Assembly (NCBI GenBank): GCA_017997825.1 | Contig: JAGOEH010000160.1 | Span: 1-7,080, forward strand | DNA from: Candidatus Delongbacteria bacterium | GTDB lineage: Bacteria > JAGOEH01 | Length of the DNA: 7,080 nucleotides | Direction: 5' to 3' | Shown: positions 1-6,461 of the stretch, piece by piece | Layout of the letters: each line of letters opens with the position of its first letter | How positions within the stretch are numbered: position 1 is the stretch's first letter | Notes under the pieces: model-generated | Told to the model about the DNA's origin: nothing | The model's database searches: none | What the model saw: only the letters and a program-made list of their open reading frames with translations | Program-made: the position numbers and the translations under genes

Positions 1-1
1 A

Positions 2-235
2 TACTATATTCTGCAGGGAGAAGGCCGGATGCATGTCGGCGATGAGGTTCGGATGGTTTATCCCGGCCAGGCGGTAGTGATTCCGATTGACGGAGTTCAG
101 TTTATCGAGAATACCGGGGCTGAAGATCTGGTGTTTTTATGTATCGTTGATCCGGCCTGGCGGGCCGAGGATGAAACTGTTTTAGTAGGGGATAGCAGCC
201 TAGATTTTTTGACGGAGGATAGCTTCAATGGGTAG
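2..235 (+). CDS. Small cupin-domain protein, 3' part only
   Basis: The reading frame is open from base 2 to a TAG at 233-235 and gives the last 77 residues; the start lies before the window. The visible part is the second half of a single conserved-barrel cupin. It starts with YYILQGEGRMHVG, the end of cupin motif 1 with its Gly. Motif 2 follows as G22-x5-P28, then GVQFIEN at 31-37, and the run LVFLCIVDPAWR closes the core. The metal-binding His usually found in motif 2 is Gln33 here. The first-motif His and Glu ligands, if present, lie upstream, so metal binding cannot be judged. About 17 polar residues follow the core, and the last codons overlap the 3' end of the convergent U32-family gene by 36 nt. 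Small cupins of this kind are cytosolic, and their ligands (sugars, small acids, metals) cannot be predicted from sequence. The family is clear; the function is unknown. Confidence 0.85.
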   Translation, partial: YYILQGEGRMHVGDEVRMVYPGQAVVIPIDGVQFIENTGAEDLVFLCIVDPAWRAEDETVLVGDSSLDFLTEDSFNG

Positions 236-1414
236 TTCGGGGGTATAGGCGATGAAGATAAAGTCATTGGGATGGGCTTGATCGGCCGGTTGCCGAAAAA
301 TATCGTAGAATTCTTCCAGGGTGAAAGGAATGATGCGGCCGTCGGCGGTAAGGACTTCCACTCGATCACCCCGTTGGATGGGATTTTTGATCTGGATCAG
401 GATCCAGGTTTTTTCATAAATCCGTCGGACCTGCCCGATGGTGCGATACTGGCGGGCATAGGCGATTCCGCTGTAATTCTGCATATTCAGGCGATCCCGG
501 CCGGTAAAGAAACCGGTGGTATAGTATCGGTTATCGGCTTCGGCCAGTTGGGTCTGCCACTTCTCCAGCCGCTCCGGATAGCGTTCCGGATGATCGGCCA
601 GAGTATCCAGAGCCTGGCGGTAGACTGAGACTACCGTGGCGACATAGTTTAGCGATTTCATGCGTCCCTCGATCTTGAGGGCATTCAATCCGAGGGAGAC
701 AATCCGGGGCAGATAATCAATCAGGCATAGATCTTTAGAGTTCAGGATATAACTACCATAGCTATCCTCTTCAATCGGATAGGATTCGGATGATCGGGAA
801 GATTCCACCAGGCTGAAGTCCCATCGGCAGGGCTGGGTGCACTCTCCGAGATTGGAGGAGCGCCCGGCCAGGACGCTGCTGAGCAGACATCGGCCCGAAT
901 AGGCCATGCACATTGCCCCATGTATGAACATCTCGAGTTCGGCGGAAGGGACGCTGGATCGGATCGAGGCAATCTCGTCGGCGGAGAGTTCCCGGGCCAG
1001 GTTGAATCGGCGGATCGAAAAGCGATCCTGCAGCGCCTGGATAGTCTCGGCATTGGTGGTACTAAACTGGGTACTCAGATGAATGGGGAGCTGGGGATAC
1101 TGATTCCGGATCATGGCGATCACCCCCAGATCGGACGCGATGATTCCATCCGGTTGGATGGGTATCAGCCACTCGATAAAGCGGTAGATGGCCTCCAGAT
1201 GATCGGGATGGGCCAAAATATTGACGGTGATATAGATTTTTTTGTGGTGGCGGTGGACAAACTGAATCGCCTCTTCCAGCTCTTCCAGCGTGAAGTTGTC
1301 AGCCTGGCTCCGCAATCCGAAGGCTTTCCCCGCCGCATACACGGCATCGGCCCCCATCGCCAAGGCTGTTTTAAGCTTTTCGAAATTGCCGGCCGGAGCC
1401 AACAATTCCGGCAT
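200..1414 (-). CDS. trhP: Peptidase U32 family protein, TrhP/YegQ/YrrO-like tRNA hydroxylation protein
   Basis: This is a 404-residue cytosolic protein. It begins MPELLAPAGN, as TrhP-type proteins do, with GADAVYA close behind. The U32 signature is complete at about 161-179 (EMFIHGAMCMAYSGRC followed by LLS). Cys169, Cys176, Cys192 or Cys196, and Cys230 (in SKDLC) match the four-Cys pattern that holds an Fe-S cluster in the related UbiU/UbiV proteins. KIEGRMKS at about 247-254 and a C-terminal small beta domain (about 320-400) fit the longer YegQ/YrrO branch rather than the roughly 330-residue UbiU/UbiV branch. In E. coli and Bacillus this branch hydroxylates U34 of tRNA to ho5U using prephenate; despite the name, protease activity is doubtful. 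It is the third gene of the operon. The ATG overlaps the stop of the barrel gene as TAATG, suggesting coupled translation. A TTG at 1426 with AGGA five bases upstream is an alternative start adding four residues. The 3' end overlaps the convergent cupin gene. The family is certain; the exact substrate is inferred. Confidence 0.92.
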   Translation of the reverse strand: MPELLAPAGNFEKLKTALAMGADAVYAAGKAFGLRSQADNFTLEELEEAIQFVHRHHKKIYITVNILAHPDHLEAIYRFIEWLIPIQPDGIIASDLGVIAMIRNQYPQLPIHLSTQFSTTNAETIQALQDRFSIRRFNLARELSADEIASIRSSVPSAELEMFIHGAMCMAYSGRCLLSSVLAGRSSNLGECTQPCRWDFSLVESSRSSESYPIEEDSYGSYILNSKDLCLIDYLPRIVSLGLNALKIEGRMKSLNYVATVVSVYRQALDTLADHPERYPERLEKWQTQLAEADNRYYTTGFFTGRDRLNMQNYSGIAYARQYRTIGQVRRIYEKTWILIQIKNPIQRGDRVEVLTADGRIIPFTLEEFYDIFRQPADQAHPNDFIFIAYTPELPIEAILRQKI

Positions 1415-3267
1415 TAGAATACCCAATTCAATCCTGCTCCCAGCGTCATATCCCGACTCAATAGGGGATAATACTCATATTGCTCGCGATTCAGCAGATT
1501 ATAGGCCGTCAGATAGGCATCCAGATTCCGCCGGATCGTCTTTTTGAATTCTGCATTCAAACTGAGATAATCACGGTTGCGGCAAACCGGGTTGACCTTG
1601 AATCCCGATTTGAATACCAAGTATCCGGTCAAATGAACCTGGAACGGTAGATAAAAGGTGCATAGGAATTCATTTTCAAACGCCGGGATCCCGTACAGCC
1701 GGTTTTTGAATTCCCAATCCGGGTTGTTTCCGATGGACGAGCTGATGGATTCAAGGGTATAGCGGGCCTGCTCATCGGTATCGACATTGAAATGGGCATA
1801 GGCCTTCATCCGGTTCTGCAGTTTGATATACCCGGTGGCCTGGTAACTGGCGGTAAAGTTGAGAAACAAGCGCTCGAAATCGGCCGGATAAAGCTTGTAA
1901 TAAGTGAATTCCGGCCAGTATCCTTCCCTAAAGTCGATATCATGCTGCCATGAAATATCCGAATAATTATACAGGTAAGCCATATAATTCTTCATCAGTT
2001 GATAACCGGCGCTCATGGTGAATACCAGTTGATTGGACTTGCGATAGGTGGTTAGAACCGCCAGTTGGAATAATCCATAGGGTTCAGGGCTGTTCATCAG
2101 ACTCAGGCTGCTGACGCCGGGTTGGCGATCATCCTGCAGAATTCGTTCGACCTGAGTGTGGTGCTGATGGCTGACTTCAAGCTGTTGCTGAATCCCATAA
2201 GGCAGATTCCATTGATAAGCGGCGCGGAAATCCAGAATAAAGGTTTCGTCGCCCGGCTTGGACATGAAACCGGGTTCCAGGCGAAGACTATAGGGAAACT
2301 GCTCATACAGCACTACACATTTATACATCCAGAAATCATCGGAATTCTTTTGGCTGAAGCGGTTGCTGCTGATCTTGTTTCGCTGGAAATCCAACAGGTT
2401 CTCGATTCCGATGATCCGTCCTCCCGAGAGCTGGAATCGGCTGGAATGAAACAATTGGAGCTGGGTGTTGCGCCAGTCCGACTGGGACGAAAAGGAGAGA
2501 GATGGCAGATCAGTAGGAACGATCAGGGGCGCGAAAATTCCGGCATAGTCGGCCGAGCGGCCGGCAAAATTCAGGCCGAGCGAGTGGGTACTCCGGCTCA
2601 TGGTGTAATTGAGTACCGGATTAAGCCTGAAATGGTTGAGAACCCGGCTGGTGGCAGGATCGAATACCATGGAATCCTGAGATGGGATTTGGATATCCCC
2701 GGATTTCGGCTGCGGCAGCAAGGGAATCTTGGAGTAAGCATAATCAGCCCGGACGCTCAGATAAAAGCCCGGGGTAAAGCTCCAGGTGAAACGGTCGGTC
2801 AGGTCGAATGCAGTCAGTTTGCGGCCGAAATCAGTGGATGGCTTATAATGTTCGAATCCGAGGTTGAATTGATTATCATAAGGCTGACGCTGGATGATAT
2901 TTTTATAACTGGCGGAGATCCACTGGCGGTATCCCAGCCGGAAGGCCAGTTCCTGAAGCATGTCGGACGATGCGGCCCGATAGGCTTCGGGGATCACTAG
3001 GATGGTTTTGGGAGGCGGAAGAATGACACCGCTTTGGACCTCCAATGGCGGGGTATGGATGGCCTCGACCGGAGATGGTGTGAAATCCAGCATCTTACCC
3101 GGCTGAACCTGGCTGGAGTCGGGATTGAAGATGATCAGATCGGGCAGTTTGAGGGAATTACTGGTTTGAGCCGATGCAACGGTGACCGTGATGATGCTGA
3201 TGATCAGCCCCCAGCGATACCATAGCGTGAGTCGGTTCCCGATTCGGGAATAGGCGGGTTTACTCAA
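1414..3267 (-). CDS. Outer-membrane beta-barrel protein, TonB-dependent-receptor-like, no plug domain
   Basis: This is a 617-residue predicted outer-membrane protein. A signal peptide covers residues 1-33: basic N-region, hydrophobic stretch about 20-30, and ASA before Gln34. Residues 38-92 form a short Pro-rich segment with LPDLIIF at 41-47 and PPP at 84-86. From about 110 onward the chain alternates polar and hydrophobic residues and is rich in Tyr, Phe and Trp, as in a beta-barrel. The C-terminus has LTAYNLLNREQYEYY (about 586-600) and ends GLNWVF. An NLLN-type motif and a terminal Phe are typical of the last strands of TonB-dependent receptors and serve as an assembly signal. There is no room for the usual roughly 120-residue plug and no clear TonB box. 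The start is TTG at 3267: an in-frame TGA lies nine bases before it, and the next ATG (Met60) would remove the signal peptide. Its start overlaps the TPR gene by 8 nt and its stop overlaps the U32 gene start. The transported substrate, if any, is unknown. The barrel is well supported; a receptor role is inferred. Confidence 0.88.
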   Translation of the reverse strand: MSKPAYSRIGNRLTLWYRWGLIISIITVTVASAQTSNSLKLPDLIIFNPDSSQVQPGKMLDFTPSPVEAIHTPPLEVQSGVILPPPKTILVIPEAYRAASSDMLQELAFRLGYRQWISASYKNIIQRQPYDNQFNLGFEHYKPSTDFGRKLTAFDLTDRFTWSFTPGFYLSVRADYAYSKIPLLPQPKSGDIQIPSQDSMVFDPATSRVLNHFRLNPVLNYTMSRSTHSLGLNFAGRSADYAGIFAPLIVPTDLPSLSFSSQSDWRNTQLQLFHSSRFQLSGGRIIGIENLLDFQRNKISSNRFSQKNSDDFWMYKCVVLYEQFPYSLRLEPGFMSKPGDETFILDFRAAYQWNLPYGIQQQLEVSHQHHTQVERILQDDRQPGVSSLSLMNSPEPYGLFQLAVLTTYRKSNQLVFTMSAGYQLMKNYMAYLYNYSDISWQHDIDFREGYWPEFTYYKLYPADFERLFLNFTASYQATGYIKLQNRMKAYAHFNVDTDEQARYTLESISSSIGNNPDWEFKNRLYGIPAFENEFLCTFYLPFQVHLTGYLVFKSGFKVNPVCRNRDYLSLNAEFKKTIRRNLDAYLTAYNLLNREQYEYYPLLSRDMTLGAGLNWVF

Positions 3268-6220
3268 TTCGTTTCAACTCCTCGTCAGCCATGCGCTGCA
3301 TGGCGGTGTCCGCCGAGGTCTTGCGCAATTTGTTCAGTTTCTCCTTGGCCTCGGTCAGATGGTTCTGGTGAATATCGCATAAAGCGGCTTTCCACTGGGC
3401 TTTTTCAGCCCAGTTGCTGAATTTTTCATAGATATACTGAACTTTCAGGTATTGGGCGGCCGCCAGATTGTAATCCTGTTGTTCATACTTGACCTCGCCG
3501 ATATAATACTGAGCAGCGGCCGCTTCCTCACCGGTGCTTCCGGCAATGATCTCCTGAAAAACCTGCTCGGCTTGCTCATACTGTTTTTGAAACAGATAAA
3601 GCTTTCCCTGTTCCAGTTGGGCGCTGCGGGCATAATAAGACTGGGGCTGCCGGTTCTGCAACAGAACGAAGATGGAATCCGCAGATTCCGGCCGCTGGGA
3701 AGCCGCATAAATTTTTCCTTTCAACAGCATGGCCGGCGCTGCTTGGGTTGAATTGGGCTGAATCGAATCCAGATTCTTCAAGGCCGCCTCAAAGCGTTCC
3801 CCCTGAAACTCCAATTCCGCCAGCTTCAAACGCATAAAGTCAGCTTGCGCTCCGTTCTTGACGGAAGCCAGATGGGTGTTCAATAAAGCTTCCGCTTGCT
3901 CTTCATGACCGCTTTCCAACAGAACCTGCAAATAATCCGGTAATACCAATTCCACCTGCCCAGGATGCTGTTTCAGCAATGCCTCATACTCGTCGATCGT
4001 TTTTTCCACCTGCCCGCTTTTCCGGATCAGCCGGATTTTGATCAGCATCAGCCCGGTCTGAAGCCGGGGACTTGGATTCTCCTTCAGTAATTCATCGATC
4101 CGGCTGATGCTCTGCCGGCTGTCCGAACTCTGTTGCAGCGACCATTCGATTCCCTTGGAGGCCTGATCCATGATCTCCGGCGTAACCGCCGTATTTAAAG
4201 CGTCCCGGTAGTAAATGAACGATTGGTCAAAATCTTTCAGATTATAATAGGCATCGGCAATCTGGAATGTGACAGAATTCTGGTAGTCCGATTTGGGAAA
4301 CCGGGTATGAAAGGCTTTCAGCAGATCCAGACATTCCTGATACTTTTCCTGGAGGAACAGGCATCGGCCGTGGTAGTAATAGGCATCATCGGCCTGACTG
4401 CCGGCCGGATGATCCAGATAGATCCCCTTGAACTGCAGGGCGGCCGAATCATACTGTTTCAGCTTCAAATAGGCCATTCCGGTCTGAAAGAGTGTCTTGC
4501 TCTTTTCCTCCGCCGTCATCCCGCTCCGATCCGACTGCTGATAAAACGCAATCGCCTGCTGGAAATTTTTCAGATTGAAATAAGCATCGCCAATCATCAT
4601 GCCGACCATGCTTTTTTCCTGGATAGTGGTAGCCTGGGGCAGGGCCCGGTTCAGGTGATCGATGCCGGCCTGATAGCGGTTCATCATATAGGCGGCGTAA
4701 CCTTGATAATAATGAAAATAAAAAAGATGTTCCTTCTTGCTCGGCCGCGCTTTGAGCGAATTGACCAGTTTTTCCATTCCCTGATAATCCCCGGTTTCGA
4801 TCAGGTTCTTCTGGGCATAAATAACCGAGGCTTCATAATAATCATTGGGATAGGGGGATTGATTCAGAATACGGTTAAATTTTTCAATCGATTTACGATA
4901 GTTTTTAAGTTGGTATTCGGATATGGCCGATAAGAACAGCGCTTCCAGGTTCAGCTTCTGATCTTGCCCGGATGATATCATACTGTCATAAGCCTGACGG
5001 GCCTTTTCATACTGTTTAAGATGATAATAGGCGTCTCCCAGTTGCTTTTGACTGGAACTCTTCAGCTTCGGCTGACTGATCGGATTAGCCTCAAGAATGG
5101 TTATGGTTTGCTGATACTGTTTTTTTCTGAAGGCGTAATCGGCCTGTCGGCTGATGATCTCGTCGGCGCGGCTGGGATCACTTTTCTTAAGGCTTGCCAT
5201 ATGGGTCCGAACGGGAGCGCTCTCCCCATTCTCGACGGCATTCAGCAAATACCAGTAATAAAAATCTCCCGGCATGGCTTTTTCAGTTGCCAGGATCTGA
5301 GACGCCAGTGCGGAACCGGATGAATAATTGCCGCTCAGAAAATGGCATTGCAGGGTATTGATATAAATATCGCGCCGATGGGCGGTTTTGGGATACTGTT
5401 TCAGAATACCCTGAAATACCTCGATGCAGGCCGGGTATTGCTTCAATGCCAGATGGGAAATCCCCTTCAAATACAGCAAATGATCATAATGATTAACCTT
5501 CGATGACTGCTTTCGGACGAAATCGATGGTTTTGGTATACTCACCGGACTGATAGTAAAGCTCGGGCACCAGCGCCTGAGCCTGGGGATATACCGGATGA
5601 TTCTGATAGCTCGCTGTGGTCAGCGGTTCGATATGCTTTAAGGCTCCCACCGGATTGTTCTGCATTTGATGAATTTTACCCAGACTGAACGAGGCGTAAG
5701 CGGCATACTCACTATCCGGTTTTTTCAGATACTTCTCCAGATACTCCCGGCTGCCGGTATAATCATGCTGCTGGTAGAGACTGACTCCCAGCCAGTAATT
5801 CAAATCTTGGCTCAGGGCGTGGGTGGGGTACCTTTTATGAAAATCCTTCATCAGCCGGATGGAATTGGATGGATCCTTCAGATGAAAATATGCCAGAGCA
5901 ACCCGATAATTGATTTCAGCCTGATAGGGGAATTGAGGATGAGCCGTCAGAATCTGCCGGGCGGTTTCAATGCAGGACGTGTAGCTGCCGGTCAGGAAAA
6001 GGCATTCCACCTTCACATACCGGAGATCATCCAATTCGGTAGCCTGAGGATACTGGGAGAAAAACTGGTCGATCTGGGTTAATGCCATATCATATTTATT
6101 GTTTTCAAACAGGCTGTAAATGAATTTCAGATCCTTTTCCTTTAAAATCAGATTGTCGGCTTGAATCCATGAGGGAATTAGCATGAGAGCGAGCAGGATG
6201 ATCAGGGTTTTTATTTTCAT
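3260..6220 (-). CDS. Large periplasmic tetratricopeptide-repeat protein
   Basis: This is a 986-residue exported protein built almost wholly of TPR-like helix pairs. Residues 1-21 are a signal peptide: MKIK, a Leu/Ile-rich core, and cleavage after IQA before Asp22. No Cys follows the cleavage site, so it is not a lipoprotein. From about 30 to 960 helical repeats of 33-36 residues recur with the TPR pattern (Ala and Tyr in the first helix, Ala and Phe in the second, Pro at the unit end). Clear units sit at about 32-66, 103-137, 250-283, 392-420, 541-566, 575-609, 612-646 and 865-895; the length allows at most about 27. The linker phrase LKQY or LKNF/LKDF recurs at about 259, 401, 549, 588 and 660. 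The C-terminal part (about 902-965) resembles the YbgF/BamD-style TPR_6 arrays of envelope proteins. It leads the operon and its stop overlaps the start of the barrel gene, so the two proteins probably work together. There is no enzyme domain; a scaffold or partner-binding role is inferred. TPR identity is very sure, the specific function unknown. Confidence 0.93.
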   Translation of the reverse strand: MKIKTLIILLALMLIPSWIQADNLILKEKDLKFIYSLFENNKYDMALTQIDQFFSQYPQATELDDLRYVKVECLFLTGSYTSCIETARQILTAHPQFPYQAEINYRVALAYFHLKDPSNSIRLMKDFHKRYPTHALSQDLNYWLGVSLYQQHDYTGSREYLEKYLKKPDSEYAAYASFSLGKIHQMQNNPVGALKHIEPLTTASYQNHPVYPQAQALVPELYYQSGEYTKTIDFVRKQSSKVNHYDHLLYLKGISHLALKQYPACIEVFQGILKQYPKTAHRRDIYINTLQCHFLSGNYSSGSALASQILATEKAMPGDFYYWYLLNAVENGESAPVRTHMASLKKSDPSRADEIISRQADYAFRKKQYQQTITILEANPISQPKLKSSSQKQLGDAYYHLKQYEKARQAYDSMISSGQDQKLNLEALFLSAISEYQLKNYRKSIEKFNRILNQSPYPNDYYEASVIYAQKNLIETGDYQGMEKLVNSLKARPSKKEHLFYFHYYQGYAAYMMNRYQAGIDHLNRALPQATTIQEKSMVGMMIGDAYFNLKNFQQAIAFYQQSDRSGMTAEEKSKTLFQTGMAYLKLKQYDSAALQFKGIYLDHPAGSQADDAYYYHGRCLFLQEKYQECLDLLKAFHTRFPKSDYQNSVTFQIADAYYNLKDFDQSFIYYRDALNTAVTPEIMDQASKGIEWSLQQSSDSRQSISRIDELLKENPSPRLQTGLMLIKIRLIRKSGQVEKTIDEYEALLKQHPGQVELVLPDYLQVLLESGHEEQAEALLNTHLASVKNGAQADFMRLKLAELEFQGERFEAALKNLDSIQPNSTQAAPAMLLKGKIYAASQRPESADSIFVLLQNRQPQSYYARSAQLEQGKLYLFQKQYEQAEQVFQEIIAGSTGEEAAAAQYYIGEVKYEQQDYNLAAAQYLKVQYIYEKFSNWAEKAQWKAALCDIHQNHLTEAKEKLNKLRKTSADTAMQRMADEELKRIE
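3278..3283 (-). promoter_or_regulatory. Ribosome binding site of the barrel gene, inside the TPR gene
   Basis: GAGGAG reads on the minus strand ten bases upstream of the TTG start at 3267. It lies within the last codons of the TPR gene. The purine-rich match, the in-frame TGA just upstream and the following signal peptide together fix the unusual TTG start. The spacing is slightly long, so reinitiation by ribosomes ending the TPR gene (TTGAGTAA overlap) probably contributes. Confidence 0.7.
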
Positions 6221-6226
6221 AATTAA

Positions 6227-6232
6227 CCGCCT
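6227..6232 (-). promoter_or_regulatory. Ribosome binding site of the TPR gene
   Basis: AGGCGG reads on the minus strand six bases before the ATG at 6220. It is a moderate Shine-Dalgarno match at good spacing. It supports this ATG, which also directly begins the signal peptide. Confidence 0.6.
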
Positions 6233-6269
6233 GTTAGAATGTTGAGTTCTCTATCGCGCATACCTGTCT

Positions 6270-6298
6270 ATATTATGCATTTTGAATATAAAAGTCAA
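6270..6298 (-). promoter_or_regulatory. Sigma70-like promoter of the TPR/barrel/U32 operon
   Basis: On the minus strand TTGACT (6298-6293, five of six matches to the -35 consensus) is followed after 17 bases by TAATAT (6275-6270). An overlapping CATAAT (6277-6272) is a closer -10 match but with a 15-base spacer. The spacer is AT-rich. Transcription would start near 6263 and leave a leader of about 40 bases before the TPR ATG. No other promoter-like site is needed further down, since the three genes overlap. This is a by-eye prediction. Confidence 0.55.
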
Positions 6299-6317
6299 GT
6301 AAAAACATCGTACTTAG

Positions 6318-6337
6318 ACCGCAGCGGTATCGGATAC
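6318..6337. promoter_or_regulatory. Two adjacent short palindromes between divergent promoters, possible operator
   Basis: ACCGC-A-GCGGT (6318-6328) and GTATC-G-GATAC (6327-6337) are both perfect 5-bp inverted repeats with a one-base centre, and they overlap by two bases. They lie between the two predicted -35 boxes (6298 and 6368), where a regulator could reach both promoters. The arms are short, so chance is a real alternative. No regulator gene is present in the window. Confidence 0.25.
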
Positions 6338-6367
6338 GGAATAAGCGTTTTCGAGGCGATTGCCGGC

Positions 6368-6396
6368 TTGACATTTAGTTCCGGATTTATTATGTT
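6368..6396 (+). promoter_or_regulatory. Sigma70-like promoter of the phosphodiesterase gene
   Basis: A perfect TTGACA (6368-6373) is followed after exactly 17 bases by TATGTT (6391-6396, four of six). An overlapping TATTAT at 6388-6393 is a better -10 match but with only a 14-base spacer. Transcription would start near 6403, giving a leader of about 60 bases. It is the strongest -35 match seen in the intergenic region and points toward the gene starting at 6462. Confidence 0.6.
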
Positions 6397-6452
6397 TTGG
6401 ACGGCCGGTTCGATTGAGAAAGCCGGATCGGCATCAACAGATTGATCGCGAC

Positions 6453-6456
6453 GGAG
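6453..6456 (+). promoter_or_regulatory. Ribosome binding site of the phosphodiesterase gene
   Basis: GGAG, extended as GGAGAAG, lies five bases before the ATG at 6462. It picks this ATG as the start, and the GHRG motif follows within ten residues as expected for the family. Confidence 0.7.
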
Positions 6457-6461
6457 AAGAT

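Noticed and set aside
280-305. CGGC/GCCG hairpin next to a run of A as a terminator for the convergent genes
   Set aside because: On the plus strand the run after the stem is A, not T. On the minus strand the T run comes before the stem and the whole site lies inside the U32 gene, so it is not an intrinsic terminator for either gene.
920-1417. A 165-codon plus-strand open frame opposite the U32 gene
   Set aside because: It is antisense to the highly conserved U32 signature region and shows no domain of its own.
2122-3000. A 292-codon plus-strand open frame opposite the barrel gene
   Set aside because: It is antisense to a well-supported gene with a signal peptide and barrel ending. Its product shows no recognisable domain, and the gene order and overlaps favour the minus strand.
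4223-4933. A 236-codon plus-strand open frame opposite the TPR gene
   Set aside because: The product is Ile/Leu-rich with many Gly, the pattern expected from the complement of Asp/Tyr/Gln-rich TPR codons. The opposite strand holds clear TPR units.
3260-6220. Recurring LKQY/LKNF codon stretches as DNA direct repeats
   Set aside because: The similarity is at the protein level from TPR units. The DNA copies are diverged, so no recent repeat expansion is supported.
6239-6445. A 68-codon plus-strand frame in the divergent intergenic region
   Set aside because: It has no ribosome binding site before its ATG, covers both predicted promoters and the palindromes, and its product resembles nothing known to me.
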